64,000 nucleotides of DNA from Albugo candida (lineage: Eukaryota > Oomycota > Peronosporomycetes > Albuginales > Albuginaceae), in contig CAJNAR010000196.1 in assembly GCA_905220665.1 (NCBI GenBank), forward strand, positions 1-64,000, given 5' to 3'. The notes beneath the pieces are model-generated. The model had not been told where the DNA came from. It saw only the letters and a program-made list of their open reading frames with translations, and did no database searches. Of the stretch, positions 47,440 to 58,876 are shown piece by piece (the first letter of the stretch is position 1; each line of letters begins with the position of its first letter). The position numbers and the translations under genes are program-made.

Positions 47440-48030
47440 GATGAAAGCATGGCTTGTCGGGTCCAATTGCAGTGCAGTCCCCTTCATAGCAAACATTCTT
47501 GTTCAGTGTAAGGGGAATATCCGCATTTTTGCCGATTTTTTTCGAAGAGAGATGGCGGAATTTTCATGGCTTTATCACCAAACTGGAATAGCACGACCTA
47601 TTCAGCTTTTAATTTTGAAAAAATATGATTTCTGCTGGACGAATTGGATATCCTGATGCATATCCCCCTTCAGTGCCAAGACAATCTTCAGTTTTGTCTG
47701 TATCAAAGTGAAGCGTAGGGATCTCATAAGATGGAGATCAGTTCAGTACGTACGACCCACAAAAATTATCGATGTAGAAATTGAGGGAAATACTAATGTA
47801 CTTCGGGAATTGAAGGTGGGTACGATACTGAGGACGTTTCCTGAAGCTTTTAACGTATTGGAGACAAGAAGAAGCAGGACCTTTTGGATTTCTTGCACTG
47901 TCTTTTGCCAAAGAGAAGATTGAAGCTGATCTTGTCGTTGTGAATAACGATGAATCAATTGGATATGCAGTAATTCCCTGAACTCATATTCCGCGAATAG
48001 TCGGCGCAGTACCTTTCGTAAGCAAAAATG
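47440..48030 (+). pseudogene. Unidentified relic
   Basis: Plus strand: KAWLVGSNCSAVPFI (47444), KIIDVEIEGNTNVLREL and GTILRTFPEAFNVLETR (47763-47870), FLALSFAKEKIEADLVVV and NNDESIGYAVIP (47888-47979). The last piece faintly recalls a strand of dihydroxyacetone kinases, but the evidence is too thin to assign. An antisense frame (48129-47743) covers the same bases. Confidence 0.3.
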
Positions 48031-48199
48031 TATCGAATCTCTATTCATCTTGAATATAATCATTGACGATCGCTTGTATTGTTTATCTTTTTGACTGCAT
48101 CTATTTATAAAGTCTACCAAGCCGAACAATTGACATGGACATTACTTACCGATTCGCGCACGCAACATGATTACGTGGATGCTATAGCGTGTGAGCCTA

Positions 48200-48840
48200 C
48201 ACACGAATGTACTGGATCTTTAATACTCGGCCAAGTAATCAACCTCGCAAATGGAGCTTCTCTAAGAGGACACGGAACGTATTTTGATAATTCAAAACTG
48301 ATTGAGAGAGTTGGTGGTGTCGTAGAAAGAGTCAATCAACTCATATCCGTTAAGTCGATCGCAACACGGTACTTTGGAGAAGTCAGAGACATTATGGTCG
48401 TTCGTGCTGTATAAGCGGGGAATAAACACTGGTGGATCGATGTGAATGGCCAACATCACACATTGCTACTTTCCAGTACTGTATATCTTCCGGGTCGAGC
48501 GCAGCGGAGAAGAACATAAGAAGGTCAACTACAGATGCGAAAAAATTTCAAGAAATGATCTCATTAATACTGAAATGAAGGAAATGCGAAATGAAAAACA
48601 ATAACTTTCCACACTAGTGCCGTGAGTTATGGAGCCCAGACAATAGGCAATTCGTTTGCCTATCGTCCTCATTGGTTAAACGGATGAAGCAGCATACGAT
48701 CACACTTTGTGAGGATGTAAATCACGACTGTATCACTAAAGCCAACGGATACAAGTGGATTACACGCAGTATGCAAGAAGGTACCGGGTTTATTGCCAAG
48801 ATAAGCAGAACTCAGCGTCGGAAGTTATGGAAACAAATCT
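48200..48840 (+). pseudogene. RRP4: Exosome subunit RRP4 relic
   Basis: RRP4 (EXOSC2) is an S1/KH cap subunit of the RNA exosome. Plus strand: SLRGHGTYFDNSKLIERVGG, VERVNQLISVKS and TRYFGEVRDIMV (48262-48400), the family's RGHGTY and RY.GEVGDIVVGR blocks. A TAA at 48412-48414 interrupts the frame, which continues unchanged with HWWIDVNGQHHTLLLSS and YLPGRAQRRRT (48430-48521), then a TAA and QLQMRKNFKK. After a frameshift come SSSLVKRMKQHTITL and KANGYKWIT (about 48670-48770), the KH region with its SLVKRxKxH and NGYIWI motifs. Three or more breaks make it a pseudogene. The N-terminal part is not recognisable. Confidence 0.8.
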
Positions 48841-49194
48841 GAACTCTGGGCGAAGAAAAGGAAAGAAACTGCGCAAAAGCCTATGAACGTTCACGATAGA
48901 AGAAAGTTTTTTATGTACACCGAGCAATCCACCACCTCGGAAAAAAGTAAAGATATATCACTCCAGAAAAGATTCTGGCGGCCTACCACCAATAGGGTAC
49001 CATTTTGAAACAACGGCTGGCGAACAGGATCGCCGATGTCGGTATGTCCCGTATCGTATATCCATTGAGACGCGTGTATGATATATTAATTGACATTGCG
49101 CAATAAGCTGCTAGATGAAAGGTCACGAATTTGCTATAAGAGATTTATATCTTACATTGATTCCTATACCAAGCGATAAAATTCTCCTGATACA

Positions 49195-51295
49195 TTGGAG
49201 TACACATATCTACCTAGTATGGCTACAGCTCCGACACGTGTCATCTATTCTTGCTGCTATGACGACAGCGAACAATGCAGCTATGCGTGTATACAAAATG
49301 ATTCGGATTTCCAGATGCTCCAATCAGATCTCAACGTCCACGTGCTATACATCGTTGATTCCGGATTCGAGTCCGAGTCCGAAAACAGTGATGGTATCGA
49401 ACAATATGTACAACGAAAACACAGCGCTTATGTCTCTTCGGCGAAGGACTTGTATGGTGCTGCAATCTTTGACGTGCTTGATTTGTGCTCTGCAACGACT
49501 GAAACTATGAAGACTGTCGTCTCGTGGAAAATTCCGCAATTTCCATCTTTAATCATGTTCTTTGAACCTCCCGAGAAAAACTCGTACACGGGCGACGTGT
49601 ATAGAACAATGGAAGTTGTGTACGGTGATAGAGCATTATCCAGTCGATTTAACAACCTAAAAATACGCATCAAGGCATCCATTCCAGCGATCGATTTATA
49701 TCAACAATATAACTACGCACCAAGACCCGATAAAAAGCCTGCAGAAGATGTTCATCAAAGCGAAATATAAAATGAACGTTGTCACAAATCACAAAAATGT
49801 ATTACGAGCGTGTCAGTGTGTTTGCACCATGAAGGAGTAAACTTTGTGAGCATATACGCGAAAAAGAGTCAATGAGGGTGAGAGTGGAAATGGACAAGTA
49901 CGAATATACACTTTGTTTCGGAAATTGTAGTGGCTCTGACGTCATTTCAAGGATCAAGTACATTGGGTCAGGCGTATCAACCGACAAAACGAACTCGTAC
50001 AATGATGTTAACAGCTTTTCAAATCCATTTTTCCGAAAATGTGCGGCCAAAAACGAGCTCGGGAGTACGTGGTCAGATCGAGATGCTTAACACGACGACT
50101 TTTGAGGAGTACGTTATCGATCTAACAGTACTCTGGGTCCTTTACTTTAGGTCGCAGGCAGAGATCGATACGCACAATGCATAATCAAATGAGTGGGTGG
50201 GTAAAGACTCAAAAAAAACTGACTCGGAAGTATGTTATCATATCTGTTGATGCAATTCATCATGATGACGACAATCAGTCTCTTTGTGAGATGTATGGAG
50301 GACTGGGATCTACCGTGTATTCCTTGTTGTTCTCGAAGACGAATCCTATCGTCTGTATCCCGTTCTGTCCCGAAAATAATGAAAAGACTTGCACTTCTTA
50401 TCAGCTACAAAATCTTTGTAAGCAGTAGACGCTTTTATCGAAAGTATTCTTCACGTGGTCGACGTGCTATATTCAGCAATGGAGATCAGTCGCTTTTTTC
50501 AGCAAGCTAAATTCAAAATGCTTTTCCAGTCTGGTTTCATACTGAAAATGAAGAAGTTTTCACCATCACACGCGCTGTATCAGTAGCGTTTCCTGGTCAA
50601 AACCTTTCTATTGGCAGCAGCTGTTGGAATCGACAAAAGAAGGCAAGGCACAGTACGAAATTTCACCAAAGCAAAAGACATCTCTTGTGTGCTTTGTTGC
50701 TGACAAGTCGACCGAGCCAGAGTCGGAAAGGAAGATTTTTGATCGGATACGACAAAAACCAAGCATTAATCTACAATTACTTCAACTCTATCCGATATCT
50801 GCTCTAAGTGCTTCATAAATTTCTGGATACAAGAGTCAATCGGTCAAAGCTTGGGAACAGATCTCAGTGGTGTCTCATCCTCCGACATAGTTCCTCATGT
50901 GACCAAAGGAAACCAACAAAATCTGTGGCTGAGCTTAAAGCTCTGTGTAAACGGTTTCTTGGTCAACCACGTGGACACATTAGCAAACCCAGAATCGACG
51001 CTGAGCAAGTACATGGACACGTATATAAAAAGAGCCATCTTCGGTAAGCAGCAGATAGAGCCAAGTGTGTTTATGTGGTCGAACGGTAAATGTCAGAAAG
51101 ACTTTGCTGAAACTTTTGATGCCGAAATGTACCAAATGCCCACAATTGCGGTTTATTATCTGTCAAAATAGCGATTTGCGGCAATGATTGGCGTGTCTGA
51201 AGCTGTAAACCTCCAGGACTTTCTCAGAAGAGTTATCACAGGGAACGTCCACAATCCGCGCTGTTTGGGACCTGAGCGACGAATGCAGTTTTGAT
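49195..51295 (+). pseudogene. PDIA6-type protein disulfide isomerase relic
   Basis: PDIA6/P5-type proteins are ER thioredoxin-fold oxidoreductases. The frame 49195-49770 (191 codons) looks like the second half of a thioredoxin domain (SWKIPQFPSLIMFFEPPEKN). A second domain starts QIEMLNTTTFEEYVIDLTVL (50065-50140) and resumes at WVKTQKKLTRKYVIISVDA and NQSLCEMYGG (50200-50300). The C-terminal domain reads FLVNHVDTLANPESTLSK, FMWSNGKCQKDFAETF and QMPTIAVYYLSK, then an in-frame TAG at 51169-51171, then RFAAMIGVSEAVNLQDFL (51172-51225). These match the C-terminal P5 domain in order. Neither CxxC active site survives, and frameshifts divide it. Confidence 0.65.
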
Positions 51296-51299
51296 GAAA

Positions 51300-52150
51300 A
51301 TGTATTATGACCCTCTCTGGTGATATCAACTATTGAACTTCCACGATTTATTGGACATCGCTGTGAATTGGCACAAATCGATTTGTATTGTTTTCTGAAC
51401 ACACGCAGATACATATCAGTATATCAGATTCGACTCTAGAGAAGGACTTATCAGTGGAGCTTGAAATCGAGCTTATTCGTTAGTCTTGAATATAGTTGAT
51501 CGTATGAATTGAGTGCACACCTCACAAAGACATATTTTATGAATACAAAATAATAGATCCTTCTTGAGGTCCTAAAGGAGAAGAATTATGATAGCCTTTC
51601 ATGTCATGTGGTTCGTTGGTACGAACTGTTTGACTCATAAAGGTAAGAGATTCTCCGACAGGATTTATCTTGTCTCTTTCACTCATGATCACAGAATGCA
51701 TAAAAATCGGCTCGCAAGAATTCGTATAATCGATCGCTTCTGCTCCTTTCGAGAAATACAAAAAACATCGCGTAATTTGATATCACGATGACGCACAACG
51801 AAACAGCCATTAGCTGTACCTGGTTTGCTGGCGAGGTGTTCTATCCAAATTTAAACATTTTTGTGGTAGACGATATTCCGTTTCTATGTCATGATTGCAT
51901 TCTACGGCATTCAATAATAATTAATTTGATGTCATGTCAGCTCTGGGATCAGGCATTCGAACACAAAACCGGGTGATCTTAGGATAAAAATCCATCATTC
52001 GCCACTTAGGGTGAGAGAAACATTGATCAAATCGATAGTATTGTGGATCTACCGTGTGCTTGAGTCTAAGTTATTCGGGTGCTAAAGAGCACACGACTAC
52101 TGCAAGTTGATATGTAGAGCATCATGTGATTGTCATTATGGTTGACATTA
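51300..52150. other. Fragmentary region, no clear gene
   Basis: A minus-strand frame 51761-51537 (SKGAEAIDYTNSCEPIF, NPVGESLTFMSQTVRTN) is protein-like; the plus-strand frames 51588-51791 and 51788-51976 are probably its shadow or chance. No family recognised. Confidence 0.2.
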
Positions 52151-52164
52151 TCTAGATCAAACTT

Positions 52165-52840
52165 TCTTCAAATTTCAGCCAATGCGACGCTTCGACGAGT
52201 ATCGTCAAGCTGGCAATTATAATGACGCCGATATATCGCAATAGACTTGGAAGCCAATATGCGCTTAAAGGTATAAATCTCAGAAGAAAAAAAAATGTTC
52301 CCAGAAACTCTACTATTCGAACTTCGAAAGTGTCGTACGTGACCAAACGTCTTCTAGCCCTCACGCGATCTCAAAGGGTTTTGTCTTGCTACCACTTGTG
52401 CTGCAAGTATCCTGATGTTGGCAAGGTCCTTTCCTCGTCATTACAGGAAGTTACACCAGCACATGGACGAAAACGGACATTTTTTTCGTTGAAGAGACGA
52501 GGTTCATCCCGCGGGTAACGAAGAGGAGTTTTTTTAGCGTGTTTACGCGGAAGACGCGTCTGGGTTGGGCTGACTAAACCAGACGCGTCATCCGCAAACG
52601 GAGGTTGAAGAGGATGGACAGATGCGACAGGTCCAAGACCGCGTAGCTCGTCTGGGACAAGTAATGGTTCAGCAGAGCCCGGATCAACACATACATGAAG
52701 AGCTTTCTCAACGAACTGAAAGCCGTAAAGACTGTGCGGATAATCTAGAAATCCTCCTGGATGATGATGATGAGGATTCTGAGGACGTATTTATCCCTGC
52801 ACAGCCGCGACAGTCTGGGATGGAGCGATCTCAGTGTTGA
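52165..52840 (+). pseudogene. Unidentified relic with acidic C-terminus
   Basis: Plus strand: QPMRRFDEYRQAGNYNDAD (52178-52240), FPETLLFELRKC (about 52297), then the frame 52622-52840, RQVQDRVARLGQVMVQQ, with an acidic tail DDDDEDSEDVFIPAQPRQ before a TGA. Gln-rich followed by an acidic end fits a regulatory or nuclear protein. No family recognised. Confidence 0.3.
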
Positions 52841-52849
52841 ATAACATAG

Positions 52850-53820
52850 CTTTTTTAATGAGAAATATAAATATCAGATGAAGCTTAAAATATCCTTTTT
52901 CTGAATTAAACAGAAGCGCTTCTGTCTCTTTTTGCTTTTTGGCTCAGTTAACAAGAATCAAGTTAGACGATCAATCAGGATCCAGAGATAAGAAATTACG
53001 GAATAATAAACTTTCGCATTGAATAATGTGTTTCGCGAAAAATAAATCTTGTATGAGTAACCTTTAAACGCTCGAACTACATTACTCACATAAACCTTTA
53101 AATTCAAATCAAAGTATAGTCCATATCGTAAAAATCACAATTTAATAGCGAGTGTTAAATAATGACAGTGTGATAATTGAATAAAGCATTACTTGGATGC
53201 TCACGTAACCACCTTTACATGAAAAGATCAGAGAACTGGCTTTCCTACGCCAAAAATATTATTACATCTGAATGCATTTGGGACACGCCATACTACATAT
53301 TGTACTGAGTTTTCTTGTGCTCGCTAATTGTCAAGTGCGCATTCTATGATCATTGATTGTCTACTTTTACACCGTAATTATTAAATCGCAACGAATAAAT
53401 GCGTTTTCCTTCACAAATACGATGGGATACAGCGGAGCATTTTGTAATCCATTGTCAGGCATATTTTCACGTCAAATGGTGATGGAGGATGATCATACCT
53501 TTCAAACGATTTCTGGCGGCAACTTGCGAATTGTTTTGCAAAACTGATGCATTCAAGTACGCGTTTTGTTATATTAATAGTGTGGATGCTTCTCAGAGAG
53601 ATTCCTCAAATTATATTTCAGTTTTCTCGAACAGTCTGTCATATCTAATGGAATGATTCAGAATTGTACCGAGAGGTGGCGGACACGGACAACATCAAAT
53701 GGAGCTGAGAATCACTAGCAACAAATGAAGAAAAATTACCAAAACAGTTTCATTGCTGAAGGTGTGTGTTTAGTGCATGACGAAAAAAAAATCAAATAAG
53801 CATCAACATTTTTCTCATCT
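52850..53820. other. AT-rich stretch, mostly noncoding
   Basis: AT-rich from 52850 to 53350. A short plus-strand frame 53353-53547 carries GYSGAFCNPLSGIF but no recognisable domain. Nothing else visible. Confidence 0.35.
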
Positions 53821-54301
53821 TTCAAGGTTGGAGGCGCTGTGTTTTATTGCAACCCAATCGAAACTCAAGGTGTTGATACTGAAGTGTTAGATAATGGATT
53901 ATGCAAAGTTCGGGTCAACTCACATTATATTGGAAGAAATGCAAGATAGTGAGAATTTGTTGACGTTCGGCCTATACTCTCGACGTAGGTGCATCCACGA
54001 TCTGTTCATAAATTAATTAAAAAGTAGAGAGCGTAAAAAAGCTGTTTGTAGGACGTTAGAAATAATGTCACTTCTAGTTTTCACAGCCTCCTTTCGACTT
54101 GTAAAGTCCAACACCCACTGCTTCTTTTGTGTAGCTTATTCATATTTCAGTATTATGGACGAGAAATTTCGGATTCCTCATCGCATTCTGGTTTCGAAAC
54201 TTGTGCAGTGTATTGCGAAGATTGGCGAAGAGATGACAATTCTTCCTCTCTTGGAATATTTGAATGAAAAAGACAGAAGCAGACTCAATTTTAATATGTG
54301 A
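53820..54301 (+). pseudogene. Unidentified relic next to the retrotransposon
   Basis: Plus strand: KVGGAVFYCNPIETQG and DNGLCKVRVNSHYIGR (53826-53947), then IMDEKFRIPHRILVSKL and IGEEMTILPLLEYLNEKD (54152-54280), ending at a TGA 72 bases before the LTR. Coding-like and on one strand, so perhaps one gene. Family unknown. Confidence 0.3.
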
Positions 54302-54367
54302 CCTAAAGAAAAAATAGATTTGAATCGATGCGTACGAGTACTTCCGCACGAAAGCGTCACTAATGCT

Positions 54368-54372
54368 TTTCT
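54368..54372 (+). repeat. Target site duplication TTTCT, left copy
   Basis: TTTCT immediately before the 5' LTR, matching 59000-59004 exactly. Five bases is the usual copia duplication length. Confidence 0.9.
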
Positions 54373-54495
54373 TGTTCAAAAGGCGCGACTGGTGAGTTGA
54401 AGGGTTGCGAATGGTGATGTTGCACAAAGATCATGAGGTCAAAATGGATTAAGTTTCTCATTTACTTGATACTGAGCTAGTGCTAGAAGCTAACA
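54373..54495 (+). repeat. 5' LTR (123 bp)
   Basis: Begins TGTTCAAAAGGCGCGAC and ends GCTAACA. Same length as the 3' LTR; both keep TG...CA termini. Confidence 0.95.
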
Positions 54496-54586
54496 GGTTT
54501 CGAGCCCAAGCCCCCCACAAGACCGTCTAGCAGCTTCGCCAGGTGCTCTCGACCGACATGCGGTCGATGAGAAGACAAGCGACAGC

Positions 54587-55670
54587 GTGGACATCTCTCA
54601 ATCGAGAGAACGCGGGAACTCCGAGCATAGTGCAGATTGTATGGATAGACTTGGAGAACTCATTGGGAATATGATGCGGGACTTGACACGGAACGCGTGG
54701 AGCGGTCCCAACTGTCCCCTGGTAGACCCTGCTACTCGTATAGGTAGTGATTCGAGTGTCTTCAGTCAATTCTTGACTGCTGAACGGAATCGGACAAAAG
54801 CGGACTCACGCACTGAAGCGATGGATGTGCGAGGACGTTTGGTATGCAGCAGCACCAACAACAATATTTTCCGACGGTCCAGCTCACGGTGCAAGCTTAA
54901 GCCCTACCGAGGAAGAACATCTACCCGCCACAAGAATTTGGGTGAAGATGCCGACCGTCAAGAGTATGAAGCTGCCTATATATATAGAGCGCTTCACTGG
55001 AAAAGAAGAATACAAAGGATTTGAAGAAGGTTTTGAGGACTGGGGTTTTCAATTCCTGGATGGGCGTGGCTCGGCCCACAGCTTGGGGGGAGGTGAATGG
55101 CCTGTAGAATACAGCACGAGGACACTTAATTGGTACCTCGATGGAATTACTAGGAAGCTTTTGACAAGATGAAAGGTGTCTGGGCATCAGAAGTGCCTAC
55201 ACTTGAACACTTGATGAAGAAGATGCTACAGAGTACGACAGAGAAATTACTGTTGAGAAAGCCACACTATTCATGCCGGCTCGTAAGCCAAACGATAGGT
55301 CTTGGATGGAGCAGCAACAATACCTGGTTGCCGTAGAAGGCTCGGCCAGCACCGCGGATCAATTTTTGCTCCAATTCATATGCGAAGGAGCAAGGTGGGA
55401 GGTGAAACGAGCCATGCAAACGCGACTCGACCGTCTCCGAGATGACAATCGCAAGAAGGCACGGGAGATGGTAGACTTCTCTAGTACGTTTGAGCTCGAT
55501 ATAGGAGCACGTGTCGTTAGTGGTATGCGACAACCCACTACCAGCCAAAGTAATTCCCGCGGTGCTAATGATGCGGAAGAGGCATTACGTTTTAGTGATG
55601 AGAGACAATCCTAGGGTGGCAACCAGATCGGGCATACCAAGTGAGAGTGCAAAAACAAATTGAGTGGTAA
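54587..55670 (+). pseudogene. Copia gag region with broken zinc knuckle
   Basis: Gag pieces lie in shifting frames: 54587-55024, 54825-55172 (FTGKEEYKGFEEGFEDWG and LNWYLDGIT, like copia gag/UBN2) and 55273-55614 (RKPNDRSWMEQQQYLV). A CCHC-type knuckle follows at about 55612-55665 (NQIGHTK.ECK), with one expected Cys position replaced by a stop and another stop before ECK. Gag packages the element RNA. Nonfunctional. Confidence 0.75.
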
Positions 55671-55686
55671 TTAGGCGTCAGTTGCT

Positions 55687-56410
55687 TTGAGTATCGGCAC
55701 CACCATACATGGTGGGGAGCAGACCTGGATTCTCGACAGTGGCAATAGAAGGCATCTGGTGTTGGATGTTAGCATGCTGATCAACTCGGTTGATTCTTTT
55801 GACGAGTTTAATGTCGCTGATGGTCAAGCTATCAAGACCACGAAGGTGGGTCTCGTTGGGAGCCGTCTTGGACAGTGTCATGAACTTGATTTCATTAAGC
55901 GACGTCTACTATGAAAAGGACCTCACCCACAACCTGCTTTCATACTGTAACTCGAACAAAAAGGGATTGCGCTGAGCATGCAGGCGAGCATCGCTATTTA
56001 AAGCATACTAGTGGTGAGGCACGAGTGTTTGAGATCGAAAAGGAGAATTATGTGCTAGTCGTGTGCCCACAGAGTGGAGAGGCTGTACCGAACAGTAACG
56101 AAACAGTGTTTGCGGACCTACATGCTGCCGATACCAATGGTGACGCTGGTATAACCGTGAAGTGCAAGATTTTGGATATGCACAAGCGACTCGGTCATCT
56201 TAAGTATGACACGGTTGATAGGATTGAAGACTATGAGAACTCGGGAGTTGAACCGATTGATAGGATCCGACCAAGCTACATTACATGCGCTCAAGGCAAA
56301 CAAACTAAGCATGCACAATCCAAGAAGGATAGTGAGGCGCATTTCCCGATTGATCGAATTGAAGGGGTCATCTGCAGTGACGTAAAGGGTCCCATGAATC
56401 TAACGAACCG
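55687..56410 (+). pseudogene. Copia protease and pre-integrase zinc finger
   Basis: TWILDSG (aspartic protease DSG at 55735-55743) followed by RRHLVLD is the copia protease start; the usual ASxH after DSG is damaged (DSGNRRHL). After a frameshift the GAG pre-integrase finger reads MHKRLGHLKYDTVDRI and ITCAQGKQTK (56175-56310), then ICSDVKGPM, the first integrase Asp strand. Confidence 0.8.
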
Positions 56411-56896
56411 ATGAGTTAACCGGTATCTGATCAACTTTGTTGACCATTCACCCAACTACTGCAGACTATTTGTTGCTTGAAAAAAGGATATAGCCGCGAA
56501 ATATGAAAATATTTTTTGGGGGTTTTCGAGCGCACGTTTGATTGCAAGGTGCACATCCATAGAATTGACAGCGGTGGTGAATATCGTAAAGTCGACCTGT
56601 TTTGCAAGGGGACTGGAGTGACCAGACAAGTGAGCGAAGCCGGCAATGAAGCATCCGATGTAAAGGTAGAACGCATGCACAAGACTGTTCTCAATATGGT
56701 GCGATGCATGATATTTGCCAGTGGCTTGCCGTTGCGATTCTGGTTTGATGAAGTGCCATACGCAACTTATATTTTAAGTCGCAGCCCAAGTAGCGCAAAT
56801 TGGAAGCGGCCTCCTCCAATTGAAGTCCTGACCGGCAAGAAGCCCAGTATTGCTGATGTTGTGTTTTTTGGAAGCTCGTGTACGGCATATCGTTAG
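56411..56896 (+). pseudogene. Copia integrase core
   Basis: After the Asp strand at about 56380, stops at 56412-56414 and 56480 break the frame. It resumes with IDSGGEYRKVDLFCK (second Asp at about 56567), VERMHKTVLNMVRCM (Glu at about 56668) and LPLRFWFDEV with YILSRSPS, the standard end of copia integrase. It stops after AYR at 56894-56896. Confidence 0.85.
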
Positions 56897-57429
56897 TCAG
56901 GATAGAAATCGTGGAAACCGCGCGCCGAGTTCGAAACAATCGTGGGGAAGCATGACGAGACCAAAGGGTTCAAAGTATATCTACCCCGCGAGCGATTGGT
57001 CATAACGACACAGCATATAAAAATGTGGAAACCATAGGCATTGACAGAAACTTTCAATTGCAGAAGCAGCTACACATGGGAGGATTCTGATTTACGCCAA
57101 GCTGTACAAGAAAAGCGGAATACTGGGAAGCGAAAGGAGTGCATCGGCACTAACAAGAAATCGTTTAAGCACGGGTTACGCGGTAAAGGAAACATTGTCA
57201 AGAATAAAACTCCGTTTGGGAAGGCCGATGCCCACCCGGAGTAGTCGAATGCAGCACGCATGACCACTTGGCAAATGGGCGCCAAACATGTACCGGTTGG
57301 AATGGTGTACTTGCTTGAACATTCGAAAACATACAAGGAAGCGGTATGCTCTGAAGATGCTTCGCAATGGAGCGAATCGATGGATCCGAAATTGAATCTC
57401 TCAAGTCAAATAGAGCGTAAGAAGTAAAA

Positions 57430-58150
57430 ATTCGAAGTCCTGGTCAGAAGCTGCTACATTCTAAATGGGTCTTTAGGACTAAAAGGCACTCAGGTTGGAC
57501 GTTGAAACGATTCAAGGCGAGATTCGGGGCCTGCGGAAACGAGCAGTAATATGGTGTGAATTACAGAGCCGTGATGAAATTAATGACAGCAAAAGTGGTG
57601 CTGGCATATGCGCGAGTATGAGAGGTGCCTACTCGGCATGGAGATGTTTCTAACGCTTATGTCAAAGGAGATACAGAAGAAGGCATCGAGATCGCACTTC
57701 ATGTGCCGCGGGGGATGGAGTTAGCAGAGGACGAGTCCAAGAGATTGGGCACAACTGATAAGAGCGTGGTAGCGCTGAAGCTTCGGAAAAGCCTTTACGG
57801 GTTGGAGCAGGCTGGACGATTGTAGGCAAGGTTGCTACATGATACAATTAAAAAGCTTGGATTCGTATAGTGCTACACTGACAGTTGCATATACTTAAAA
57901 AGTGATGCAACAACGATCACGCTTAAGGGTGTCTACGTAGACGATTTTTTGGTAACTGCTAAAAGGGTCTGCGACATAAACCAATTCTTCAGTGACATAT
58001 ATGTACTCGAGGTAAAGGATCTCAGTGAAGTGACAATTTTTTTTGACATTGGTGTGACTTATAGCCAAGGACCCGGGGTTTCTGCTGAAGCAAACGTAGT
58101 ACATTTGCGAAGTGCTTGCTGGACTATGTCAGGGGCAAGCTAACCCTGCA
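57430..58150 (+). pseudogene. Copia reverse transcriptase
   Basis: Pieces match copia RT in order: LHSKWVFRTKRHSG and RFKARFGACG (57455-57530), HGDVSNAYVKGD (57633-57668, with Asn-Ala in place of the usual Asp-x-x-x-Ala-Phe), LRKSLYGLEQAGRL then TAG (57781-57825), LKGVYVDDFLVTAKR (catalytic YVDD at 57934-57945). TAG stops at 57823 and 57870 inactivate it. Confidence 0.9.
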
Positions 58151-58239
58151 CGTAAATCTATTGGTGAAGAACAAGACGGAGAAAACGAGGGCAATTTACT
58201 ACCAGTTGACGGTGACGGTACATCAGAATGAACGACGGT

Positions 58240-58860
58240 GAAGATGTTTCAATCGGTCATTGGAAGCCTACTGTGGTTATCTATATGCACGAGACCATTC
58301 ATTGCATTCGCTGTGCCAGCCGGGGATCGCATGTACCGAGAGATCGCGATTGATGGTGGGTAAAGAAAATCGCTCGTTATTTGGAGTGAACCGTGGACCT
58401 GAAGTTTGAATTGAACGGAACACTTGAAGCCACAATTCACAAGAAGTCGTCTGGAAGGCTACAGCGACGCGGATTACGCGGCAGACCACGCGTATATAAA
58501 ATCAATTCGTGGAGAAGTTATATGTTATCCACAATGGAGGCCGATTTTGTAGCTGCATCGTAGGTGGCGAGTAATCAGCTAGGACAACGAATTGCTTGCT
58601 GAAATTGCTGTGCGCGTTTCAAAACTGATGCTGATGCATGTTGAGTATCAACCTGCGATAAAGCAAATTCAAGGGGAAGTAAAAGCAGGAAGAGCAAAAC
58701 ACATCGCTATATGTCTCAAGTTCATCAGAGATATCAGCAAGAAAAAGATAATCAAGGTGGTGTATTGCGAGTTACGCTTCATGTGAGTTGACCTCCTCAC
58801 CGAAAAATTTCCTGCGCCATGGTTTTCAGAGCTGTGCGAGATGATCTCGCTGGATTAAGC
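58240..58860 (+). pseudogene. Copia RNase H and element 3' coding end
   Basis: FQSVIGSLLWLSICTRP (about 58250) is the RT/RNase H connection; MEADFVAAS (58534-58560, the family's TMEAEYVAAS) is the RNase H core, followed by a TAG. HIAICLKFIRDISKKK (58700-58747) and DLLTEKFPAPWF (58789-58825) form the C-terminal end. Several stops. Confidence 0.8.
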
Positions 58861-58867
58861 TCATTTC

Positions 58868-58876
58868 GGGAAAGAG
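58868..58876 (+). promoter_or_regulatory. Polypurine tract
   Basis: GGGAAAGAG directly abuts the 3' LTR, the expected primer site for plus-strand DNA synthesis of the element. Confidence 0.85.

Noticed and set aside
47880..47985. Dihydroxyacetone kinase fragment
   Set aside because: Resemblance limited to one strand-like segment ending in VVVNNDES; nothing else in the region fits.
53160..53200. Copy of the 73 bp satellite (ACAGTGTGATAATTGA)
   Set aside because: Only about 16 bases match in AT-rich DNA and no second unit follows; likely chance.
54496..54511. tRNA T-arm-like GGTTTCGAGCCC just after the 5' LTR
   Set aside because: No acceptor stem or anticodon arm around it; it may be part of a primer binding site, but I could not match it to a tRNA end.
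55267..56939. Antisense open frames inside the copia element
   Set aside because: They are shadows of the gag-pol frames and have no domain content.
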